64,000 nucleotides of DNA from Struthidea cinerea (taxonomy: Eukaryota > Chordata > Aves > Passeriformes > Corcoracidae), in NCBI GenBank assembly GCA_013397865.1, contig VZTI01005313.1:233318-297317 (forward strand), written 5' to 3'. The notes under the pieces are model-generated. The model saw nothing but the letters and a program-made list of their open reading frames with translations, did no database searches and was not told the DNA's origin. Shown one piece after another: positions 51,888 to 62,048 of the stretch. Within the stretch, counting starts at the first letter, position 1; the number at the start of each line of letters is the position of its first letter. A program made the position numbers and the translations under genes.

Positions 51888-52382
51888 TGTAAAGTGGAAT
51901 GTTTTCCACAAATCAAGCACACCAAGGAGTAAAAAGCAAGAGGATTTATACAGTAAAGTTTACTTATACCCCCCTCTATCTAATCCATAGTTACTGCCTG
52001 CCTAATGCAGAGTCATTTAGCTCGTGCAACCTCATGTAATTCGTGTTACTGCGCCTGCCTGGGCCTCTTCAGAGGTGTCTGGTGGTCACTGGTGGTTCTT
52101 TGGGAGGTGCCCTCTACTCAGTTTCAAGCAAAGCTCAGGACATGCAGAATCCAAGGCTGAGTGCCAAGTAAGAGTGATCTGCAGCTCTGGCACCTTCTTA
52201 AACAATTGCCAAGCAGGACATAAAATACAAAAGCTTTCCATAAGCATTAAGCAACACCTCTTTAACACACCTGGTAACACCTATTTGTATTCAAAAGAGG
52301 GGTTAAACATGAGAATGATACCATCAGCTTCTATGTGCAACAGAGATCAAAGGAAAAGACAGAATTCTGCTTAAAAAGATCA
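51888..52382 (-). repeat. Candidate 3' LTR of the ERV
   Basis: The segment starts TGTAAAG and ends AGATCA on the + strand, the TG...CA ends expected of an LTR. A TATA-like TATAAATCC lies inside on the - strand, and a purine-rich AAAGGGAAA precedes it on the - strand. Its outer end shares ATGTTTTCCA with the 56152 end. The copies are too diverged to be certain. Confidence 0.35.
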
Positions 52383-52439
52383 ATTTCCCTTTGGAAGTTT
52401 TAAAAATATTTTATTAAAACTTGCACATTCTTTTGGCTA

Positions 52440-52793
52440 CTATTGTTCCCAATTACATTTAAATCTTGGAGGTAGACATTTCATTATTCTCCAGATTTTG
52501 ATATACAATTCTAGCACTAAAATAAAAAGCACCCAGGTTAGTATTAACAGGACAATTATGGGATGTAGCATTTTATTAAAAATTCCTGGTGCTGTTGGAG
52601 ACCATCTGAATAAAATATCCCACCAGTGGTGATTTCCATCTTTTTTTAGTCTTTCCATTACCTGATGGATTTCTTTGGGATCATGATGGACAGTAATCCA
52701 AGTTTTTCTATTACCCTCTTCACCTTGTTTTAACAGCCTTTGCAAGTCTTTATGTTGTAGCAATGTCTTTATTAGTGTAACTCTCATACCCAT
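52440..52793 (-). pseudogene. ERV env remnant, transmembrane subunit C-terminus
   Basis: An open frame of 117 codons encodes the end of a retroviral transmembrane glycoprotein. Helical sequence is followed by an aromatic membrane-proximal segment (HHWWDILF) and a long hydrophobic anchor (PIIVLLILTWVLFILV, about residues 78-97), then a short basic cytoplasmic tail ending in NWEQ. The upstream env sequence (to about 53690) is broken by several stops in each frame. Without its surface subunit and signal peptide it cannot be a functional envelope as it stands. Confidence 0.7.
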
Positions 52794-53690
52794 AGGTGGA
52801 AGTTGTATACTTGAAATTAAGTTACAGTTTGTTTTTATTAGTTAGAAGGAACTTACTGGGGATTGTAAGTTAAAATCACAGCCTCTGATCAAGGTAAATT
52901 TACTAATATAAAAATTAGAATGTGATTTAATTCTAAGAACCCTTGTTCTATACAGCTGCTGACATTATGGTTTATCATCTGTTTCTTTGTTTATGGGCCC
53001 ATACTCTATTGTTCTGTTGGATAAATTTTGGTTCCGTTCTTGACCAGCCTAGAGCAATAGTAGGATGAATATCATATACTTTAGTTTGACGTATAGTCAG
53101 TATTAAATAGTACTTTTTGTTTCCCTACCTTCTTGATTATGTACAGGTTAATTTCTCAGACTTGAGGGCCTTTGGGAGGTGTAAGGGCAAGAGTTTTCTT
53201 TCTACCTTTACTTGCATCCAGTGGTCTTCTGCTACTGCTTCATCTTTTCTGGCTCAGCAAGAATATATACCTTCATCCTCTTACGCATCAGAAGAAATTC
53301 TAGAGAGTATAAATTGTCAGATTCCCATGTAGTTGTAATATTAATTAATAATTCTCTTCCATCTTCCTTAAACCATTGTACAGTTGGTTTCTTGTTATGC
53401 TATTTGACTGGACAAAAAAGAATAAAAGGATTACCTCTGTAAGTTTTATATTCAGAAAGGTTAAGGCAGTTCAGGTAATCATGTCACAGTAAGGGGCTTA
53501 AGCAATGTAAGATTATACTAAATTTGACATCTGGCACTGTCTCTGCACTCCTGGCCTGTGCAGTTGTGATGGTGTAAAATGATTACTGCAATTAGAAATG
53601 CTCCTCTCCCTTGAGGACAGTCAAGTTCCGTGTAAGACAGGCTTTCTTCCCATGTACAGTTCATGAAGTTACTTTTTTATTTTTTAGTCC
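52794..53690 (-). pseudogene. ERV env remnant, surface-subunit region, heavily interrupted
   Basis: This lies between the transmembrane piece and integrase, where env surface sequence is expected. Short env-like peptides in shifting frames (for example around 53140-53330 and 53000-53090) are separated by stops. No continuous frame longer than about 80 codons was seen on the - strand. Confidence 0.4.
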
Positions 53691-54240
53691 CTAAGGCCCA
53701 GAGGGGGAGTAGCTTCTCACTTGATCTAGCTCTGTAGTGTACTTCAGTCGTGAATGGTGGCACTGTGGCTCCTTGGAATTTTGTAGCCGTGTATGTTTGG
53801 AGAAGAACCTGGTACGGTCCTTTCCAGCATTCCTTTAGTGGCTCATCATTCTACAACCTCAGACAGACCCAGTCTCTCTCTCTCTGGATGTGACAGACAG
53901 GAAGGCCCAATTCACTGGGATTTCTGCATTGAAAGTACCTGTTGATAGAGGACAAAGCTTTCCCTGGAGGTATGACATAATTACACAAGTACTCTTGGCC
54001 CAAGATACAGACTGGGGTTTGTAAGAGACTACCTGGTAAAGTCTCCTGTATAAGTTTCAAAAGGACTGAGCTTATCCGTGGATCTAGGTGTTCCTCCGAT
54101 CCTCAGTAGTGCTGGTGGTAACATCCCAGGCCACTTTGATGACACAGGTATCCTGTATCTAGGAATGATCTCTTTCAGTAGTACCTTGCCTACCTGTTCA
54201 GCCTGCTTGGTTTGACAGGGAAAAGCATCAGCCTCCCCAG
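53690..54240 (-). pseudogene. ERV pol remnant, integrase C-terminal part
   Basis: In the - strand frames, the integrase motif LSPFE is followed after stops by DWVCLRL and then CWKGPYQVLL at about 53800-53829. This is the GPY/F motif of gammaretroviral integrases. Conceptual frames shift between these motifs and in-frame stops occur. The catalytic core is missing or unrecognisable. Confidence 0.7.
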
Positions 54241-54389
54241 AAAATGTATCTGCTGGTACCAGTAAGTATCGATTCCCACTTTGCTGTAGTCATTCAGAGA
54301 AGTTTATTTGCCAGTAATTTCCTGGCGTGTTCCTTTTTTGGTTTGTCTTTTGGTTTGTCCTGGGGAAGGCTGAGGCAGGATCTGTGGAC

Positions 54390-55040
54390 AGAGTTCTCAT
54401 TTCTTCTTCATTATACTTTTTATGATGCCTCCCGTTCCATTCCCAAGGACACACAGTTTTACATTGTTTTCCAGAAATTGTATGGCTGTTCTTAAATCCT
54501 GGTGGTAAAACAGTCCAGCATAATTGACAGCCCCCTGTTTGAGGATTCTCCCATTCAAATGCAAACAGCTCCTGAATTCTGGCATTCAGGGGGATACAAA
54601 AGGATATCTTTCAAGGGACTGTCTTTCAAGTCTTAATTCCCTAAACCATTGATCAGTGGTTTTTTATGTCGTTGATGCACATCTTGTACTATTTTTGATT
54701 TATGGCTCTTACATCTTAGACTAGCTGATACTCGTCTGTGTGGTTTCTTAACTGGTAGAATTGGGGTATTAAACTGACTTGGCATTCCTGAAGCAACCCA
54801 AAGCTAATAAATCAGTGTTTGGCTCTAGTCCTTTTCCATCTTCCAATTTAACAGGATATTGTTTTCATTGTACCGGTCTGGTGCCTGGTTTTAATTGGAT
54901 TGTTACCAGTTTTGCTTCTTGCGATCTTGCAGGAGTGCCAGTCACCTACACAACAGGAGTCACCCCATTTCCCTTTTTTTGGGTATCTCTTCAGGTATCT
55001 CTCTTCCTCTGGGACTTTTTGATCCTGTAACATAAACACT
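54390..55040 (-). pseudogene. ERV pol remnant, reverse transcriptase N-terminal part
   Basis: Reading down from about 54780, the peptides LIPQFYQLRNHTDEYQLV, DVRAIN and, after a stop, FEWENPQT and LPPGFKNSHTIF (to about 54400) follow the order of gammaretroviral RT fingers/palm. The catalytic YxDD region and RNase H are absent: sequence moves directly towards integrase. Multiple stops confirm a pseudogene. Confidence 0.7.
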
Positions 55041-55199
55041 TGTGTCCCCAGGGCCTTTTCTTCCGGTGTATGTACTTGGATCTGTCCTTTTTCAAAGGTT
55101 GTTTTTGCATTTAATTTACTTAATTCTCGTCCTCATAACGGCATTGGGCATTTGGGTATGTACAGAAATTTTATAAAACTCTTTCCAATTCTGAATTTG

Positions 55200-55870
55200 A
55201 GTGGCTGGAAGAATGGCCTTATTTCTTTTTCCCTATGGCTTCAGCTATAGATGTGCTTTGTTTACTCATAAAGACTCCTTTACGTCTCAATTGCTCCTCT
55301 ATTAGAAATTCTACCTTTTCATTGCCCAAATTTACTGTGACCAGGAGTTCTGGGGGGGATTCTTTGGAGCTCTCAGCTGCCTGTCAGTCGAAATCCCAAT
55401 TGAGTGTAAGCAGTCTTCCTACTTGTGGAGCCTCCCGTGTTTGAGGATTACCTATGTCCTGGGTTCTGTGGGCATTTGTTTCAAGTGCCCTTTCTGCTTA
55501 CAGTAAGTACATTGAATTTTTCCTACTAGATGGGAATTTACCAGTTGAAATCTGATTCCCTTACATTACCTCCTGCCCTTCCAACTATCACAGCCATCTA
55601 CCAAATTTATCATCCCTTTTCTGATCTCTTTTCCCCTCTTTCCTTTCTCTTCTCCACCTCCTTCTCTTCATTACGCTTCCTTTTTCTTTCTCTATTGCTA
55701 AAACATGAATGTCTTCTGTCATCAATCTGCATCAATCTTCCAAGCCTTGCCATTGTTCTGCAATGCAAAGAACAGATCAATATCTGGTAGTTCACCCCAT
55801 TTTCCTTCCTGGCAACAAAATAACATTAATTGCAGGTGCCATTCTGAGGTCATTTTCCCCAGTCCTCTAA
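55200..55870 (-). pseudogene. ERV gag nucleocapsid and protease remnants
   Basis: At about 55480-55540 the - strand encodes CTYCKQKGHLKQMP, a CCHC-type zinc knuckle whose last Cys position is lost. Downstream, VTVNLGNEKVEFLI (about 55300-55350) resembles the start of a retroviral protease, but the catalytic Asp-Thr-Gly is not seen. Upstream, about 55790-55860 may be matrix-like. Capsid is not recognisable, and a pyrimidine-rich tract (55613-55700) occupies the middle. Confidence 0.55.
55613..55700. repeat. Pyrimidine-rich low-complexity tract
   Basis: An almost pure C/T stretch on the + strand within the gag remnant of the ERV. Confidence 0.85.
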
Positions 55871-56129
55871 TAGATACAAAGCCACCACATAATCAACTTC
55901 TTAGTAAGGGAATCCCCTCCAAACTTTCCCCATGGTCTTAAAATACAGCCTAAAAGTGAAATTCTCACAATGCCCTCTTCCATTGAGGTGGAACTTCTAA
56001 CACCCATCCAGGCAAACAATTACAAACAGTAGGTATAACAACATCTTGTTATACGATGTTCAAACCTTTTATATGCTTTAATCAGCACAAAGTTTGTGTA
56101 TATCTAAAAAAAGTTTTAGCCCAAACCCC

Positions 56130-56200
56130 AAATTTTAACCAAGATACCAAATGTAATACTCCTCTGACATGTATGTTTTCCAATATGATTTATTCAGGGA
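56130..56200 (-). other. Candidate 5' LTR end and primer-binding site of the ERV
   Basis: On the - strand an AATAAA (56189-56194) is followed by GGAAAACATA and an end TATTACA at 56152. After TT comes TGGTATCTTGG, where a tRNA primer-binding site beginning TGG is expected. I could not match it to a particular tRNA. The rest of this LTR towards 56650 was not delimited. Confidence 0.45.
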
Positions 56201-56499
56201 GACACAGGATACCAAAATACCTGTTTTAACAATGTCTCAGTGAAGGATATCGGCAGCATTGTGAGATCCTGGTCAAATTCACCATTGTCCCATCTAGGTC
56301 ACCAGAAGCTCCCCTCAGTACTGTTAAACCACCCTGTCCCCAAGCACTGCAGGCAGGGCTGTAGCTGAGCTTTGTCATGAGTGCAGTGTGGGTTTTGCTT
56401 GTCTGCAGTACTTGTCACTGCAGCAGCAGCAATCCCCCTGCTCTTAGATGGAGCTTTGGACCCTGTTGAAGTAGAGAGCATGGGCTGAGTAAAAAACCT

Positions 56500-57234
56500 G
56501 ATTTTTATTAAATAGAGCTTGGCCTGAAAACCTTCAGTGTTTTGTCATGCAAAAACAAAGTGAGTTCAGGGTAGAACTGCATCAGGCAGAGGGTGTGTAT
56601 CAAATTCTCAGCCTGCAGCAGCTGTGGAACTGTGACAGTGCTCCTTTAGAGTAGTCTCAAGCCCACACAGAAATACCTTTTGTAGAAGTAAAAGGAAATA
56701 TTTGTTATACTGAGCCTACATGAAGACCAGCTAGATGGGCTTGTACTCTTGAAAATGTTCAATATAAAATATGTACAGGTGAAGAGTTTAGTGTTGTCAG
56801 CAGGTCCACCTGCCTGATACTTACTCTGAACCTCTCTAAGGTAAGAGCTGGATTTCTGACCTCGTAATCTGGACAAGGAGCAGCTCTTGCTTAAATTTCT
56901 GATGCTGAATGAGGGAATCCTCTGCTGTTTGGCATTGTATGTCTGCCTTCCTAAAACAGCCATTAGCATGGCTGGGGTTTCTTAAGGCCTCTGGATAAAG
57001 GTGGTATTTGTGCTCCAGAGCTCTCATGGTACAATAAGGCCACTCAAAACCACCTTTGTGCTGCAAAGATAATTCTTTATGTAGAGGTAGCTAAAAGTCT
57101 GTGTGCTGTATGAGGGACAAGTGGACCTATAGTCAGTCTTGCCATCTGTCCTCTCTGCTACAGAAGAGATGGCCAGAGGCTGATCTTTCCCTCAGGATCA
57201 GCCCCAGCCAGGTCATGTCCAGAGGCACAGAGGT
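56500..57234 (-). other. SETD6: SETD6 3' UTR / downstream flank
   Basis: An AATAAA on the - strand at 57234-57239 overlaps the stop codon, and a GU-rich stretch follows. A second AATAAA lies at 56504-56509. The 3' UTR is therefore either very short or about 730 nt. No coding sequence was recognised here. Confidence 0.55.
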
Positions 57235-60200
57235 TTATTGTACCAGCTCTAGCAGCTGATGCAAGATCCTTTTCTGTCCGTAGCGCACGTGCAGCGCTTG
57301 CTGCTCCCTTCGACTCAGTTTCTCATAAGCCTCCTTGTTATTTAGCAAGTCCTGCTCTGCTTTCAGGTCTGCCCCGTAGGACTCCAGGGTCAGCAGCACA
57401 CTGTCATAAAGGAGCTTCTTGCAAGGGGTTTTAAGTCTGGAGAGAGCCTCATTTGAAAGGGTAGAATTTTCCTCTTCCTCACTGTCGTCTTCCCAGCCAT
57501 CTTGCTCCTTATACTCCTTGAATTCTTCTTCTGACATGCACAGCACCTGTAGTGACCCAGGCACAGGGATAAGTCACTGGCAGTGTGAGTACATCGGGCT
57601 TTCTCCTCCGTGGAAGAGTCACGTGGAGCAGATGAGTTATTCCTCAGCTGCACTAAAGGTTAAGAGACTAAAACTGGCTTAGATACCAAATTGCAAGTAA
57701 TTGTGGATTAGAAGTGAAACAGCAAACCTGGGTATTGGTAAGTCTTGTTAAGCATCTCACCTAAAAAGTTGTGACAGCAACAAAAGTAGAACAGCAATGG
57801 CCATGGAGCCGTTCAAGACAGGTATGTGGGTACACATGGATGGCTACTTCAGGAGAGGAAGATGACTTAACAGCACCTGGGAGCTGGGCAGCCACACCCT
57901 CTCCCACTGTTCACACAGGACTGTTAGTGCCCAACTGCTTTCAGGTGCTTGTCCCCGTCACTGAGCCATTCTGCACCGCTGGTTTGCCCAGCGGCACTCT
58001 GTGCTCTCCTTGTGTAGCTCTTCCCCCACCTGGCCATTCTTACCTTGAGGGTCACGGACAGCTCTTCCTCTGTCAGCACCTCATCCCAGCCAAGCACAAA
58101 GGCGCCTTCCTCCCCCACCATCTCCAGCTGGCACAAGAAGTCCCACTGCTCTGAGACCAGCTGCTGCTGTGCTTCACTTTTGGCACCTGTTTTGATTCAA
58201 GACAGCAGAGCTGTGAAGACAGCCGGGATGGCAGTGAGGGAGAGGGTGAGGGTGAACGGAGAAGGGGAAACAGGAGGCAGAAAACCAAGGCACGGCCCCA
58301 CCACCTGAAATGCTGTGGAACAGGCTTATTTTTCATATCATCCTTGATCCCAGTTTGAGATCTCTGCCCGATCATATCCCAGAGGGGCTGTGGGTGCCAC
58401 TCACGCTGCAGAGCTGCCCTGCGCAGTGTCACCATCTGGATGTCAGCCGTGTCGTGGATGTTGCCGGGGTAGGGCTCTGCGAAGCCATACATGTGCAGCA
58501 GCTGCCAGTTGGCCATCTGCCCGTACGTGTTGAAGATCTCCTGTCCTTTCCCCACAGACTGCGTTGTAACCATTCTCAAACATTGCTGAAAGCAGGGAGA
58601 GGAGAGCATCTGAGCTGTGCCGATCCGACTGCTCAGCAGGGGCTTTCTGAGAGCTCAGATGACCCTGAGCTACTCCCAGCGAACACCAAACATGCAGCAG
58701 GGCTTTGTATTAATGAGATCCAGGCCAGATGTGCTGCCCTGGGCTGAGACCCCACCTTGCTGTGCCCCCATTCCCAAAGATCTCACAAAAAGGGAACCAG
58801 GCTGTGTCAATGCCTGGCACAGCAGCTTCGTACTCACAGGAGAGTATTCCAGGTTGGCATTGTGGTTGGCCACATGATTCAAAATATCTGCTACAGGCAC
58901 CATCATGGGAGGATTGGGCCCCTTCTCATCTTCATCTTCTTCCTCTAAAGGTTCCTGAAAGCTAAGACAAGGGAGATGAAGATAAGCTGGTGGTGCACAG
59001 GGCAAGCTTCACCTTACACTTACGTTCTTGTGCAACTCCAACCTCTAACGTAGCCTCTAATCCTACCTTGCTGGAGCACTCACTTCTCACCTGTAAGCCA
59101 TGACAAATGCCACCAGCTCCTTATACAACTCCAGAGTGTGCAGTTTGGGGTCAAAGATGTTGGGGTGGGTCTCCATGAAAGGCAGGATGATGGAGTTGTA
59201 CTCCAGGTGGATGTTAGCTAGATCCTTGTCCACAGCTTCTGGGATGCCTGTGCCCTGCAGGAGCCTTGTTCGCTCCTCTTGAGGCCTGTTGCAAGAAAAA
59301 CAGCAGGTTCTTCTCCATCTGTGCTGGAGCCAAGGGTCTATAAATTCCTTCCTCCTTAAAAATCTCAGCTTCCCTGTGCTCTCTAGGTCCATGTTTTCTC
59401 TGCCTCTGCCTGCAACAAAGCTCCAAGGAAGGCCCCTCAGGCTCCTGCCAGTGCTAGCACAGGGCTAGAACAGAGGGTTGGGGTCACCCAGCAGAACCAC
59501 ATCCCTCCCTGGGACTCCGCTCAGCAGCCCCTGGCCTGTGCCTGCCTTCAGCTGTAAGACTGAGCCTCCCCAAGCCCCCCCTGCTTTCACCTTACCAGAA
59601 CATGGGGTGATCCAGGCTCCGGAAGTCCTGCCAGAGGGAGAAATACGGCTGCCAGTGGGAGTTGCTGGCTGTGTACTCGTGTAGCAAGGCCAGCAGGAGA
59701 GGGACCCAACCAGACTGGCTCTGCAGGGACTCCTCGGCTACAGAACCAGACAGGATGGGGAAAACCTCTTAAGTTGTTCTGCATTCAGAACCAAAACCTG
59801 ATCTGACAAGCCTCTCTGCCTGTCTTCAGCCTGGAGCTGAACCAGGACCAGAAGCTGCTTCTCTGGAGCTATGGATGAGCTCTCCAGGCCCCACAGCCTT
59901 GCACTCCTCAGCCTGAGGCTCTGCCTGGAACTGTTCTTTTTCTTCTCAGTGTCCCGAGGAAAGCAGCACAGCCCGGGTGCCTGTCACTTAGTTGGAGATG
60001 TTGCACTAATGGACTTTCCTCCCTGTCCAGCACAGCTCTGGGCTCCCTTAGGGAAGCCAGGGGGTGCCCAGCCCTCCCCTTTCCTCCCTGGTGTCTAACA
60101 GCCCTACAGCATCCTGCGTAAATCAGAAACGTTCCCGAGGCTTTACCACAGACTCATTTATTCCTTTAGAAGGCAAAGCAGACTCGAGTGACACAAGAAG

Positions 60201-60691
60201 CTTGCACTCACCTTCCTCCAAGAGTGCGTGGATGGAGGTGGTGTGCTGGGACAGCAGTGCCGTGCGAGGGATGGTAAACAGCACCTCTCCCGCCTCCAGC
60301 TCCTCGGCGGCCAACATCCCGTACCCCGCCACCGCGCCCTCCCTGCTCAGGCGGACCTGGGGCCAGAGGGAGCGGTGAGGGGCGGAGCGAAGAGACCAGG
60401 GCGGACCTGGGGGCTGCCCGGGCCGGCCCGCGGTACCTCACCTTGGGATTCAGCTCCACCCCGGCCCGCCCGCACCATGCCAGGAACCCGGAGAGGGGGT
60501 CGGCACTACTTTTCCTCTGGCTGCCGCTCTCGACCGCCGCCTGTGGATGGAAACATGGTGTGAAGGGGAAGGAGCCATGAGGCCGATCGCGGATCCCTTC
60601 AGCACCACTGTCCCAAGGGCCGGTGTGTCCCCAGTCCGCCGGGAGCCCCGGGCTTGCCCCGTACCTTGAACCTCTTGGGCGCCGACGCCAT
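57235..60691 (-). CDS. SETD6: SETD6, protein-lysine N-methyltransferase (9 coding exons)
   Basis: SETD6 transfers methyl from S-adenosylmethionine to lysines, for example RELA Lys310, in the nucleus. Exons on the - strand, 5' to 3': 60665-60691, 60442-60540, 60212-60356, 59596-59737, 59091-59285, 58838-58961, 58405-58585, 58044-58186, 57235-57546. They sum to 1,368 nt (455 residues plus stop). The SET core shows AGYGM (near residues 52-56), ADILNH (227-232), NHNANLEY and EIFNTYG with the catalytic-type Tyr at 265. The C-terminal helical Rubisco-LSMT-type substrate-binding domain ends LHQLLELVQ. An acidic run (EDDSEEEEN) lies in the last exon. All junctions are GT-AG and in phase. The start MASAPKRFK was chosen by homology. 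Confidence 0.96.
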
Positions 60692-60780
60692 GACGCTGCC
60701 AACACGTGGTGCCGCACCACGTGGTCCCGGTGGGGCCTTTCCGGGTAGGCGGGAGGCTCCGCCCCCATGGGCCGGGCTAA
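60692..60780 (-). promoter_or_regulatory. SETD6 promoter / 5' UTR with paired E-boxes
   Basis: CACGTGGTGC (60703-60712) and GCACCACGTG (60714-60723) form a perfect 10-bp inverted repeat with a 1-nt spacer, giving two CACGTG E-boxes. They end 11 bases before the SETD6 ATG. A GC box (CCGCCCCC, about 60765) and TTCCGGG lie just upstream. There is no TATA box, which fits a CpG-type housekeeping promoter. Confidence 0.6.
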
Positions 60781-60874
60781 CGGCGGCCAAAAAGGGACAG
60801 AAAGGGCCGGGGGAAGCAGCGGCGGAAACGTGCCTGGGAGCTACCTGCTTGCGGGGCTCGGGGGGGTGGAGGGA

Positions 60875-61055
60875 CCTCACCGTACCTCTTTGTAGGGTCC
60901 AGCTTCCGAGCACCTCCCTGAAGTGTCTGGGGTCCTTACGGTGCCTCTTTGTGGGATCCAGGAACCACCACGTGTCTTTCTGCTGGGTTTGGGGACCTTT
61001 CGGGGTCTCTCTGAGGGGTCTGGGGGCGATTTAGGGGCTCTCTGGGGGGCTCCAG
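60875..61055. repeat. Degenerate GC-rich minisatellite
   Basis: About four imperfect units repeat a core like CCTTACGGTGCCTCTTTGTG GGGTCC: at 60876, 60932, 60990 and 61028. Units differ in length (roughly 35-60 bp) and are diverged. A third CACGTG occurs at 60969. Confidence 0.6.
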
Positions 61056-61975
61056 ACATAGGTTAAAAGCAGCAGTCTCTAATTAATCAGGGCAATTAAG
61101 CTTGCGCTCTTGTTCAGTCGACACCACGCACGCCCCCCACCGTACGTACGGGCTCTGATCTCCTCTCCAGGGCCGGCCCGAGGCCGCCGTTCCCCAGGCT
61201 CATTAGTTCTGTCCCCAGCCCCAGCAGACGCGGGGTTGCCATCACTGGCTGCTCTAATGAAGCCAATTAGTGCGCACGAGGTGTTTGAAGAGGCCCCACG
61301 AGGCTCTCTGCGGGCTGTCCCTAGGGCTCCCCCAGTCCGTCTGCAATTGGGGTCGGCTTTAATCTTCTCCAGCCCCTTCGGAGCTGGGCCAGGCTGGACT
61401 GGCAGGGCGGGTTCCCTACTGGGCAAAAGGGTTCCTTCCTGAAGAATGGGGAGAAAGGCCAAGACAATATGTGGGGTGGCCTTTAGGTGCCTACCGCGGG
61501 CTCTGTGTCTCTGTAACCCAACTCCCCGCAGCCGCCTCCCTCCCTCCTGAACGCGGCTCCTGCAAAAGCGCCGCTGGGGCTCGGATTCGAGCCGAGGCTG
61601 CTGCAGCCACAGCGCAGAGCACGGACCCCTGCGGGGCCACGGCCACCGCTGCTGCTCCTGTTCCCCGGCGGGACCCGGGGGCTCCCTCTGCGAGCGGCGG
61701 AGGTTGCACAGCCGCTCCCGCAGCACCCTGCTCCCCTCCCTGCCTGCGCATCCCTGCGGCACCGGCATCTTCCCAGGGCGCATCCCTGTGCCTGATCCGT
61801 GCCCAGGGAGATTCCCAGAACCCGGGTGTTCAGTCTGGCCTGCGCTGGCAGCCTCGCTGGGGTGGCGTGGGGGTGGAAAACATCAAAGTGGGTCCCCACA
61901 TTGTCCCTGCAGTGCTGCAGCAAAGCGGGGTCCCCCCTGGCTGTCACAGACACACCCCCTACTTCCTAAATGTGA
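61056..61975. other. GC-rich intergenic region with an AT-rich regulatory-like patch
   Basis: No gene recognised. At 61078-61275 several homeodomain-type cores (TAATTAATC, CAATTAAG, CATTAG, CTAATGAAG, CAATTAG) stand out in GC-rich surroundings. Long open frames on both strands here (up to 234 codons) reflect high GC and are not supported as genes. Confidence 0.4.
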
Positions 61976-62048
61976 GCCTGGATAGCTCAGTTGGGAGAGC
62001 ATCAGACTTTTAATCTGAGGGTCCAGGGTTCAAGCCCCTGTTCAGGCG
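61976..62048 (+). tRNA. tRNA-Lys (anticodon TTT)
   Basis: A full 73-nt cloverleaf: acceptor GCCTGGA pairs with TTCAGGC (including one G-T pair); D arm GCTC/GAGC; anticodon stem TCAGA/TCTGA with loop CTTTTAA, anticodon TTT at 62009-62011; T arm CAGGG/CCCTG with TTCAAGC loop; discriminator G. The acceptor change C4-to-T is compensated by A in the other arm. The D loop reads AGTTGGGA. There is no intron. Internal A and B boxes are intact. No run of four Ts occurs within 110 nt downstream. Confidence 0.95.

Larger units (their letters stand above)
51888..56200 (-). mobile_element. Decayed gammaretrovirus-like endogenous retrovirus
   Basis: On the - strand, reading from high to low coordinates, the order is LTR-like end, primer-binding-like site, gag, protease, RT, integrase and env, followed by an LTR-like segment. 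The RT, integrase (GPY motif) and env pieces are of gammaretroviral (class I ERV) type. Frames change and stops interrupt every region, and parts of gag, RT and RNase H are missing, so this is a defective old copy. It sits antisense to CNOT1 and in the same orientation as SETD6, between their converging 3' ends. The outer limits, especially on the right, are uncertain. Confidence 0.8.

Noticed and set aside
61079..61783. 234-codon open frame on the - strand between SETD6 and the tRNA
   Set aside because: GC-rich sequence lacks stops on several frames at once; Arg/Pro/Gly-biased composition, no recognisable domain.
61471..62013. 180-codon + strand open frame running into the tRNA gene
   Set aside because: It overlaps tRNA-Lys and has low-complexity Ala/Pro composition typical of random GC-rich DNA.
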